In this document: positions 1 to 5,356 of the stretch, one piece after another
How the letters are laid out: each line of letters opens with the position of its first letter
Position numbering within the stretch: position 1 is the stretch's first letter
Position numbers and translations under genes: made by a program
Notes under the pieces: generated by a model
What the model was told of the DNA's origin: nothing
Database searches by the model: none
The model's input: only the letters and a program-made list of their open reading frames with translations
Origin: Nodosilinea sp. BSH.14
GTDB taxonomy: Bacteria > Cyanobacteriota > Cyanobacteriia > Phormidesmidales > Phormidesmidaceae
Length of the DNA stretch: 6,139 nt
Assembly (NCBI GenBank): GCA_023264315.1
Contig: JALQST010000200.1
Coordinates: 1 to 6,139 of the forward strand
Direction of reading: 5' to 3'

Positions 1-126
1 GAGGTCGTGGAGGCAACCCCTTTCGGGTTGTGTGACCAAACTTACGTAACCAAACTGGATACGGGGGATGGACAGATCCCAGGGTTCTATCGAGGCAATG
101 CCCAACGTCCCTCGGGAATGGCGTAA
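1..126 (+). CDS. Possible C-terminal end of an unrecognised protein (5'-truncated by window edge)
   Basis: Frame 1 is open from the first base to a TAA at 124-126, giving 41 codons. The other two + frames hit stops by position 49. The reading includes TYVTKLDTGDGQIPGFYRG, which has the composition of a folded protein rather than random translation, and it ends 41 bp before the end of the convergent acsF gene, a normal spacing for convergent genes. I do not recognise the family and no function is assigned. An open frame this short can arise by chance, and part of it overlaps an inverted repeat (74-140), so it could also be non-coding sequence downstream of acsF. Confidence 0.4.
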   Translation, partial: EVVEATPFGLCDQTYVTKLDTGDGQIPGFYRGNAQRPSGMA

Positions 127-140
127 GAACCCTGGAATCT
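74..140. repeat. 15-bp inverted repeat (stem-loop) at the 3' end of acsF
   Basis: The arm AGATCCCAGGGTTCT (74-88) and the arm AGAACCCTGGAATCT (126-140) are reverse complements at 14 of 15 positions. On the acsF strand the odd pair becomes a G-U, so the acsF transcript could form a continuous 15-bp stem beginning 28 nt after its stop codon. The 37-nt loop contains a second small stem (CGAGG 91-95 with CCTCG 110-114). No run of T follows on either strand, so this is not a standard intrinsic terminator. It may stabilise the 3' end of the acsF mRNA or separate two convergent units; that role is inference. Confidence 0.55.
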
Positions 141-161
141 TGCCCTCTGGGATCTTGCCCT
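132..161. repeat. Tandem 15-bp direct repeat
   Basis: CTGGAATCTTGCCCT (132-146) is followed immediately by CTGGGATCTTGCCCT (147-161), with one difference in 15. The second copy begins with a 9-mer that is the exact reverse complement of 74-82. It could therefore compete with the first copy for pairing with the left arm of the neighbouring inverted repeat. It lies between acsF and the possible convergent gene tail. Confidence 0.65.
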
Positions 162-167
162 GCGTTC

Positions 168-1241
168 TTAGCGAACCGTGCCGCGAAGATTTTCAGCGTC
201 TACGGGCGCGATTAGGTATAGCCGCAGCAGATCGCCCACAATACCCATGATTAGGGGCAACTTCCGCAGGGACTTGAGCCAGTTGGGGCCTTTGCCTTCG
301 GTAATGTGTTTGATGTTGAGGTTGCGGGCGGCGGAACGTTCTAGCCGGGGGAAGAACTGGGGATGATCCACATTCAGCGATACCGGAAAAGCACGGGCGG
401 CGGTTTCGTTGGTTTTGCGTACCACTTGGGTGTCAAATTCCGTGGCATCGAGGCCCAGCATTTCGTAGAACTTGGCCCGTTCATGCACCGTCAAACTATG
501 GGTGGCAAAGACGGAGAGCAGGAAAAAGCGACTCCATAACCGACCTTGCCAGGTGTCCCACATGTGAGGTTGGGAACGAATCAACGCCTTGAAAATATCG
601 CCGTGGCGGTTCTCGTCTTGGCACCAGCTTTCAAAATAGTTGAACAGCGGATAGAACTTGTGTTCCGGGTGCTGTTCTAGGTGGCGGAAAATCAGAATAT
701 AGCGCCAATAGCCAATTTTTTCCGAGAGGTAAACGGCGTAGATAATCCACTCCACCGGAAAGAAGGTGTAGGTGCGGTTTTTGGTCAGTTTGGCCAAGTC
801 TAGGGAAATGCCAAAATCCTGCATGCATTTGTTCAGAAATCCCGCATGACGCGCCTCGTCGCGGGCCATTAGGTGAAAGATTTCCGACAGAGGGGCATTG
901 CGATCCTTGAGGCGGCGGGACAGTTCTTTGAACAGCAGAAAGCCCGAAAATTCCGAGACACAGGAGCGCTCTAGGTAATCAATAAATGCCTTCCGTTCTT
1001 CCCCTTCGATGTGATCCCACACCTGGTCAAAGGAATCATTGCGAATGAAGTGGTGGCGGTTATAGTCGGCCCGCATTTCCTCGATCATCGCCTGGATGCC
1101 TTCCGCTTCTAGGGAAAGGTCGAGGTCGGCGGCTTTATCAAAATCTGTGATGTAAAACCGGGGAGAAAGCAGGTTTTCTTCAATGGCCGTTTTCACCTGG
1201 CTACCAGATTGCGGCGCGGGCTTAGGGAGAGCAGTCACCAT
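168..1241 (-). CDS. acsF: Mg-protoporphyrin IX monomethyl ester (oxidative) cyclase, AcsF/ChlA
   Basis: The aerobic cyclase uses O2 to form the isocyclic fifth ring of chlorophyll, converting Mg-protoporphyrin IX monomethyl ester to divinyl protochlorophyllide at the thylakoid membrane. The 357-residue product matches the usual cyanobacterial length of about 357-358. Diiron signatures are clear: Glu97 in SEFSGF, RDEARH at 127-132, Glu174 in LSEKIGYWR, and QDENRHGD at 208-215. Family blocks SPRFYITDFD (26-35) and YNRHHFIRND (60-69) are intact, and the C-terminus has a hydrophobic stretch near 328-346. The ATG gives the expected short N-terminus, though no good ribosome site precedes it. Proximity to ho and hemN suggests the low-oxygen paralogue (ChlAII); the sequence alone cannot exclude the sole or main cyclase. 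It is transcribed away from ho. Confidence 0.95.
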   Translation of the reverse strand: MVTALPKPAPQSGSQVKTAIEENLLSPRFYITDFDKAADLDLSLEAEGIQAMIEEMRADYNRHHFIRNDSFDQVWDHIEGEERKAFIDYLERSCVSEFSGFLLFKELSRRLKDRNAPLSEIFHLMARDEARHAGFLNKCMQDFGISLDLAKLTKNRTYTFFPVEWIIYAVYLSEKIGYWRYILIFRHLEQHPEHKFYPLFNYFESWCQDENRHGDIFKALIRSQPHMWDTWQGRLWSRFFLLSVFATHSLTVHERAKFYEMLGLDATEFDTQVVRKTNETAARAFPVSLNVDHPQFFPRLERSAARNLNIKHITEGKGPNWLKSLRKLPLIMGIVGDLLRLYLIAPVDAENLRGTVR

Positions 1242-1294
1242 AGGGCTATGTCAGAATCGATAGAGTGCAATGAAATTGAGGGGCACGTGGCCCT

Positions 1295-1319
1295 AAAAAA
1301 GTCCCCTCCATGGAGGGGA
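1295..1319 (-). terminator. Terminator-like hairpin with T6 tract on the acsF strand
   Basis: Positions 1302-1319 form a perfect 18-bp palindrome, TCCCCTCCATGGAGGGGA, which as RNA gives a 7-bp stem with a CATG loop. On the minus strand it is followed, after one C, by six T (1295-1300). That is the form of an intrinsic terminator read toward acsF, whose start codon lies 53 nt further on. It could end a short minus-strand transcript from the spacer, act as an attenuator in a long acsF leader, or serve as a two-fold symmetric protein site. The sequence does not decide between these. Confidence 0.55.
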
Positions 1320-1673
1320 TGGGTTGAGAGAGAAGATTGCAAACATCAGCGACAGGGCGTTTTGACCCCAAAGAATTGCTTCATCGCTTTATAGTTATTA
1401 AACATAGCACGACGGGCTCCCCTTTGCTGGCACGGTTCAAGAAAATTGTGCTGCCCCCGGCCCAATCTGCTTCCTGGGTCTTGCGGAAGGCTCGATGCTG
1501 CGCAGATTCCTGGTGAATTCTGGCGTTTAGGCAGAGCTGCGTAACGTTTTCTAACGATGCCCTGCCTAGACTGATCCGCCCCATGACGCTGTGGATCGGA
1601 GGGATACCCGCAGCGCCATCCCGGTGAGATACAAAACTTAACGTACTGACCTGGATATTGCGCTTCATAGCTG

Positions 1674-1679
1674 TATAGT
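1674..1679 (+). promoter_or_regulatory. Candidate -10 element of the ho promoter
   Basis: TATAGT lies 45 bp before the ho start codon and matches TATAAT at 5 of 6 positions. No good -35 hexamer lies 16-18 bp upstream, which would suit an activator-dependent promoter. An inverted repeat TTCAT-N12-ATGAA (1664-1685) straddles it. This is a prediction from sequence only. Confidence 0.3.
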
Positions 1680-1713
1680 GATGAAAAGATTTTTCTCGAA
1701 ACCCAATTTCTGC

Positions 1714-1718
1714 GAGGT
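1714..1718 (+). promoter_or_regulatory. Ribosome binding site of ho
   Basis: GAGGT sits 6 nt before the ATG at 1725. It is a good Shine-Dalgarno match and supports that start. Confidence 0.65.
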
Positions 1719-1724
1719 ACACCC

Positions 1725-2477
1725 ATGACCGATCTGGCTCAGCGGCTGCGGGAAGGCAGCCAAACCTCCCATACCCTGTCGGAAAATACCGCCTTTATGA
1801 AGTGCTTTCTGAAGGGCGTGGTGGAGCTAGAACCCTTCAAAAAGCTCACCGCTGATCTGTATTTTCTCTACAGTGCCCTTGAGGAAGAAATGGGCCGCCA
1901 TGGCGACCATCCTGTAGTGGGGCCGCTGGTGTTTGGCGAACTGCTGCGGACGGCCAAACTGGAGGAAGACCTAGCTTATTACTACGGCGACAACTGGCGC
2001 GAACTCGTCCAGGCGACCCCCGCTGGTGCCCACTATGTCAGCCGCATTCGCGAGGTGTCGCGTAGTAACCCCGCCCTGCTGGTGGCTCATGCCTACGTGC
2101 GCTACATGGGCGATCTCTCCGGTGGACAGGGGTTGCGGCATATCGTGCGGTCGGCCCTGAACCTGCCCCCCGACAAAGGCACGGGACTCCACGAATTTGA
2201 TGCGCTGCCCACCGTGGAAGCCAAGCGCGACTTCAAAATTCGCTACCGGGAAACCCTCAACGCCCTGCCCGTGGATGAGGCGCTGATTCAGGAACTCATC
2301 GACGAAGCCAACCTGGCCTTTGCCCTCAACCGCGACGTTTTCCATGAGCTAGAACCCGACGTTTGCGCCGCCGTGGGCGACCATGTGTTTGACCTGATCA
2401 CCCGCCAAGACCGTCCCGGCAGCACCGAACGCCACCCCCACCCCCACGGCATAGTAGCCCTGATGGCGACGGAATAA
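1725..2477 (+). CDS. ho: Haem oxygenase (biliverdin-producing), possible HO2-type paralogue
   Basis: Haem oxygenase opens haem to biliverdin IX-alpha, CO and Fe2+ using O2 and, in cyanobacteria, reduced ferredoxin. Biliverdin is the precursor of phycobilins and phytochromobilins. The 250-residue soluble protein has the family's N-terminal block LAQRLREGSQTSH with the proximal haem ligand His16. It then shows FMKCFLKGVVE (24-34), LYFLYSALEEEM (45-56), YYYGDNWR (85-92), and the distal-helix GDLSGGQ at 129-135 with Asp130. A C-terminal FDLITRQ near 222 is also usual. The last 15 residues include His237, His239 and His241 separated by prolines, an unusual tail. It reads away from acsF and toward hemN. 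Assignment to HO2 rather than HO1 rests on the gene neighbourhood. Confidence 0.96.
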   Translation: MTDLAQRLREGSQTSHTLSENTAFMKCFLKGVVELEPFKKLTADLYFLYSALEEEMGRHGDHPVVGPLVFGELLRTAKLEEDLAYYYGDNWRELVQATPAGAHYVSRIREVSRSNPALLVAHAYVRYMGDLSGGQGLRHIVRSALNLPPDKGTGLHEFDALPTVEAKRDFKIRYRETLNALPVDEALIQELIDEANLAFALNRDVFHELEPDVCAAVGDHVFDLITRQDRPGSTERHPHPHGIVALMATE

Positions 2478-2489
2478 TCTGCATCATCT

Positions 2490-2513
2490 GGTGCATTGCT
2501 TCGCGAATGCACC
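2490..2513. repeat. Small palindromic repeat after ho
   Basis: GGTGCATT (2490-2497) and AATGCACC (2506-2513) are exact reverse complements around an 8-nt loop, GCTTCGCG, starting 12 nt after the ho stop. The sequence, including the CCTAC that follows, resembles a short palindrome that I recall being scattered widely between cyanobacterial genes. No T-run follows, so it is more likely a dispersed repeat than a classical terminator, but it could protect the ho mRNA 3' end. Confidence 0.6.
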
Positions 2514-2535
2514 CTACACCACTGCTCGAAGCTTG

Positions 2536-2630
2536 GCCCTCACCCTAAATCCCTCTCCCAAGCTGGGAGAGGGACTTTGAAGGAACTTCCGGCCCCCTCT
2601 TCCCGTGGGAGAGGGGCTGGGGGTGAGGGC
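2536..2630. repeat. Paired inverted palindromic repeat (REP/BIME-like) between ho and hemN
   Basis: The outer arms GCCCTCACCC (2536-2545) and GGGTGAGGGC (2621-2630) are perfect inverted repeats. Each half carries its own hairpin: an 11-bp perfect stem with loop AGC at 2550-2574, and an imperfect stem at 2594-2616. The reverse complement of the right half closely matches the left half, so two copies of a unit of about 40 bp face each other. This is the layout of dispersed intergenic palindromes in many bacteria. The right end runs into TTTCTT (2631-2636), so it might also weaken or end transcription between ho and hemN. Confidence 0.7.
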
Positions 2631-2663
2631 TTTCTTATCCCCCCTTCATAACTCTCGATAACT

Positions 2664-4061
2664 ATGCTTTCTGTTGCCAATTCCGTTGTTTTTGATTCTG
2701 CCCTGCTGCACAAATACAATCAGGCGCTACCTCGCTATACCAGCTATCCGCCCGCTACGGAAATGAAGGAGAGCTTTAGTATTTGGAATTTAGAAGCTTC
2801 GATTGCGGTTGGCAACTATAAACAAACGCCGCTTTCGCTGTATTGTCACATTCCCTTTTGCGAATCGGCCTGTTATTTTTGTGGCTGTAATACGGTGATT
2901 ACGCGCCATAAAAAAGTGGCGGATCCCTATTTGAATTATCTGGAGCGCAACATTATCCAGATGGCGGATAAGGTCAGTAACCGTAAGGTAAACCAGCTCC
3001 ATTGGGGGGGTGGTACACCGAGTTATCTCACCCAAGCTCAAGTGGAGCGGCTGTGGAATGTGCTTCAGCAAAATTTCGACTTTGACCCAGCGGCGGAAAT
3101 GTCCCTTGAGGTTAACCCCAGGGATTTGGATCGGGAGTATGTCCGTTTCCTGAAAGACCTGGGCTTTAAGCGGGTGAGCTTTGGCCTGCAAGATTTTGAC
3201 TTCAAAGTGCAGGCAGCAGTCAACCGGATTCAGCCCGAAGAGATGCTGTTTAATGCCATGGGCTGGCTGCGGGAGGCGGGTTTTGAAAGCGTCAACGTAG
3301 ACCTGATTTACGGTCTGCCCTACCAGAATTTGGCCACGTTCCAAAACACTATTGAGAAAACCCTGCGCCTCGATCCTGACCGGATTGCGGTGTTCAACTT
3401 TGCCTACATGCCCTGGCTGAAACCTGTGCAGAAAAAGCACATCAACCCTGCCACTCTTCCCGGCCCAGAGGAAAAGCTAGAAATCTTCCACAGGACCATT
3501 GATTGCCTCACCGATGGGGGCTACCAATTCATCGGCATGGATCACTTTGCCAAGGCCGACGATGAATTGGCCATCGCCCAGCGACAGGGCCAACTACACC
3601 GCAACTTTCAGGGCTATACCACCCAGCCTGAATCCGATCTGCTGGGTTTCGGCATGACTTCCATCAGCATGTTGCACGATGTCTACGCCCAAAACCACAA
3701 AGGACTGCGGGATTTCTACAAGGCCATGGATGCCGATGTGCTGCCCATCGAACGGGGTGTGGTGCTGAGCCAAGATGATATTTTGCGCCGCACGGTGATT
3801 ATGGAATTGATGTGTCAGTTTGAGCTATCCAAAACCGCCATCGAGGAAAAATATCACCTCAGTTTTGACCAGGACTTTGATGATTATTTCGCCCGCGAGC
3901 GTCAAGACCTGCAAGTTTTGGAAGCCGATGGTCTGGTGCGGTTGACACCCAACCACATCGAAGTGCTACCCGCTGGACGGTTGCTCATTCGCAATATCGC
4001 CGCCGTGTTTGATACCTACCTGCGAAACAAAACCATTCGGCAGTTTTCCCAGTCGGTTTAG
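2664..4061 (+). CDS. hemN: Oxygen-independent coproporphyrinogen III oxidase, HemN
   Basis: HemN is a cytosolic radical-SAM enzyme that decarboxylates two propionates of coproporphyrinogen III to give protoporphyrinogen IX without O2; it replaces HemF when oxygen is low. The 465-residue protein has the HemN-specific start KYNQALPRYTSYPPATE (17-33), then Tyr60 and the cluster motif CHIPFCESACYFCGCN with Cys66, Cys70 and Cys73 for the 4Fe-4S cluster and Cys75 beside it. GGGTP at 115-119 is the SAM-binding glycine motif. FIGMDHFAK (289-297) and LHRNFQGYTT (311-320) mark true HemN rather than the haem chaperone HemW. The HemN C-terminal domain is complete. No clear ribosome site precedes the ATG, but the N-terminus aligns with the family. 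It follows ho across a repeat-filled gap, so co-transcription is possible but unproven. Confidence 0.97.
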   Translation: MLSVANSVVFDSALLHKYNQALPRYTSYPPATEMKESFSIWNLEASIAVGNYKQTPLSLYCHIPFCESACYFCGCNTVITRHKKVADPYLNYLERNIIQMADKVSNRKVNQLHWGGGTPSYLTQAQVERLWNVLQQNFDFDPAAEMSLEVNPRDLDREYVRFLKDLGFKRVSFGLQDFDFKVQAAVNRIQPEEMLFNAMGWLREAGFESVNVDLIYGLPYQNLATFQNTIEKTLRLDPDRIAVFNFAYMPWLKPVQKKHINPATLPGPEEKLEIFHRTIDCLTDGGYQFIGMDHFAKADDELAIAQRQGQLHRNFQGYTTQPESDLLGFGMTSISMLHDVYAQNHKGLRDFYKAMDADVLPIERGVVLSQDDILRRTVIMELMCQFELSKTAIEEKYHLSFDQDFDDYFARERQDLQVLEADGLVRLTPNHIEVLPAGRLLIRNIAAVFDTYLRNKTIRQFSQSV

Positions 4062-4100
4062 TTCCGTCGATTAATCACGTTAGGAACATCATAAAATCCT

Positions 4101-4150
4101 AGAATTCCCGTTATTTCTGTATGGTCAGGAGTAACGGGAATTCTCTTTAT
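4101..4150 (+). terminator. Hairpin terminator after hemN
   Basis: AGAATTCCCGTTA (4101-4113) and TAACGGGAATTCT (4132-4144) form a perfect 13-bp stem with an 18-nt loop, followed by CTTTATT. It begins 39 nt after the hemN stop and probably ends the ho-hemN transcript. The T-tract is broken by one A, so strength is uncertain. A short direct repeat, TCAGGAGT, occurs in the loop (4125-4132) and again downstream (4151-4158). Confidence 0.7.
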
Positions 4151-4274
4151 TCAGGAGTTTTTCTGTCGATGTTTATTGGCCTGTTTCGCTAATTAGGGAA
4201 ACTTATCACCATAAACCCGGAAGAGCCGTCTCTCAAAAATGATGGACACCTGATAGGCTTATCTCACAAAGGTT

Positions 4275-4304
4275 TTACCTGATTTGCTGAGAATTGCCTA
4301 TAAC
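4275..4304 (+). promoter_or_regulatory. Weak candidate promoter for panB
   Basis: TATAAC (4299-4304) matches the -10 consensus at 5 of 6 positions. TTACCT (4275-4280) sits 18 bp upstream and matches the -35 consensus at 3 of 6. It would give a leader of about 180 nt. Chance matches of this quality are common. Confidence 0.2.
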
Positions 4305-4481
4305 CCTTGTCCAGCAAGGTTTCTGAAAGGTTGTCACCGTTGAGTAGTCCAGTGCCGGTCTTCAACGTTTGTCCCCGTCCTGGGAATCGCCCCTGCCCTG
4401 TTCCGGCCATAGGTCAGGTATGAATTCGCCCCCACAGACAGAGATAATTGGGGGAATATTCAATCATGCGATGGACGTTCT

Positions 4482-4485
4482 GAGG
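4482..4485 (+). promoter_or_regulatory. Ribosome binding site of panB
   Basis: GAGG lies 8 nt before the ATG at 4494 and supports that start over the ATGs at 4466 and 4471, both of which run to stops within a few codons. Confidence 0.55.
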
Positions 4486-4493
4486 CGGCAACG

Positions 4494-5279
4494 ATGGCAG
4501 TGAGTGTTTCGCAAGTGGCGACATGGAAGCAGCGGCAGGGAGCCTCGCCCCTGGTGGTGCTGACGGCCTGGGATGTGACATCAGGCCACATTGCCGACCA
4601 GGCCGGGGCGGATATCGTCCTCGTAGGAGATTCCCTGGCTATGGTGGCCTTGGGGTATGACACGACCTTGCCCCTCACCCTGGAGGACATGCTGATCTGC
4701 GCCAAGGCAGCACGGCGGGGGGTACAGCAGGCATTATTAGTCGTGGACTTACCCTTCCTCAGCTATCAGCCCAGCGTGGAAGAGACCATTCGCTCGGCGG
4801 GGCGCATCTTAAAGGAATCCGCCGCCCAGGCCGTCAAAATTGAAGGGGGCCATGCCGCCGTGGTGGAGCGGGTGCAAGCCTTGGTGCAGTGGGGCATTCC
4901 GGTGATGGGCCATGTGGGCCTGACGCCCCAGTCGGTAAACCAGTTTGGCGGCTTTCGCAAACAGGGCAAAACTGAGGCCGAAGCCGACCGCATCCTGGCC
5001 GAAGCCCAGGATTTAGCACAGGCTGGAGCCTTTTCCCTAGTGCTAGAGCACATCCCCGCCAACCTGGCCCAACGCATCAGCGACACCCTCACCATCCCCA
5101 CCATTGGCATTGGCGCTGGCCCCCACTGCACTGGGCAGGTGCTCGTCACCGCCGACGTTTTGGGCCTTTCGCCCTGGCAGCCCCCCTTTGCTAAGGCCTA
5201 CGCCAACCTGCGCCAGCAGGCCATCGATGCTGCCCAGCAGTTCTGTGACGAGGTGCGGTCGGGGCAGTATCCTGGGTAA
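4494..5279 (+). CDS. panB: 3-methyl-2-oxobutanoate hydroxymethyltransferase (ketopantoate hydroxymethyltransferase)
   Basis: PanB transfers a hydroxymethyl group from 5,10-methylene-tetrahydrofolate to 2-oxoisovalerate, giving ketopantoate, the first committed step to pantothenate and coenzyme A. The 261-residue TIM-barrel protein is full length for the family. Metal and substrate residues are visible: Asp46 in LVGDSLAM, Asp85 in VVDLPFLSY, Lys115 and Glu117 in VKIEGG, and Glu185 in LVLEHIP, the probable catalytic base. GHVGLTPQSVNQFGGF (139-154) and IPTIGIGAG (201-209) are conserved blocks. The segment LTAWDVTSGH (23-32) has Val where a Tyr or similar residue often follows the Asp, a small oddity. 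The gene stands alone after the hemN terminator; ahcY follows 77 bp later on the same strand. Confidence 0.96.
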   Translation: MAVSVSQVATWKQRQGASPLVVLTAWDVTSGHIADQAGADIVLVGDSLAMVALGYDTTLPLTLEDMLICAKAARRGVQQALLVVDLPFLSYQPSVEETIRSAGRILKESAAQAVKIEGGHAAVVERVQALVQWGIPVMGHVGLTPQSVNQFGGFRKQGKTEAEADRILAEAQDLAQAGAFSLVLEHIPANLAQRISDTLTIPTIGIGAGPHCTGQVLVTADVLGLSPWQPPFAKAYANLRQQAIDAAQQFCDEVRSGQYPG

Positions 5280-5356
5280 ATTTCCATTAAACTAGGAAGG
5301 CCGACCCCAAAACCCCAATCCCTAAGTTCGGCTGACACGTTTACTAGGCTCAATCT

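Larger units (their letters stand above)
1242..1724. other. 483-bp divergent spacer between acsF and ho, rich in inverted repeats
   Basis: No + strand protein gene is visible. Two overlapping minus-strand frames (1346-1726 and 1381-1722) are open but resemble no family I know. The spacer carries a terminator-like hairpin on the minus strand (1295-1319). It also has a run of inverted repeats: AATCTGC 1464-1470 with GCAGATT 1502-1508; TAGGCAG 1528-1534 with CTGCCTA 1562-1568; GATCC 1573-1577 with GGATC 1593-1597; and GGGAT 1601-1605 with ATCCC 1618-1622. The end next to ho holds its probable promoter and ribosome site. It should contain control regions for both acsF and ho, and possibly an unannotated structured RNA. 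Confidence 0.5.
4151..4493. other. Spacer upstream of panB without a recognisable gene
   Basis: About 340 bases lie between the hemN terminator and panB. I see no open frame of credible length, tRNA or known riboswitch. Contents I can name are a weak promoter-like pair near 4275-4304, a small hairpin CCTTG 4305-4309 with CAAGG 4315-4319, and a five-codon frame (4466-4483) ending inside the panB ribosome site. Confidence 0.5.

Noticed and set aside
14..30. Hairpin CAACCC/GGGTTG at the left edge
   Set aside because: A six-pair stem with no T-run, lying inside the possible coding frame 1-126; nothing supports a regulatory role.
1281..1293. GGGC/GCCC mini-stem around CACGTG before acsF
   Set aside because: Only four base pairs; too small to call a site or structure.
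1346..1726. Minus-strand frames of 126 and 113 residues in the acsF-ho spacer, taken as protein genes
   Set aside because: They overlap each other in different frames, start at or beside the ho start codon, resemble no known family, and span the probable ho promoter. Kept only as part of the structured-spacer finding.
2790..3440. 216-residue minus-strand frame opposite hemN
   Set aside because: It lies wholly inside the unmistakable hemN gene and its translation matches no family; it is a shadow of hemN codon bias.
5332..5337. CTGACA as a -35 element for ahcY
   Set aside because: A -10 at the normal distance would fall on the ahcY start codon, so it cannot serve a normal leader.
5280..5356. 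SAH riboswitch upstream of ahcY
   Set aside because: The 77-bp gap shows only a weak 5-bp stem (GCCGA 5300-5304 with TCGGC 5328-5332) and no recognisable SAH riboswitch core.
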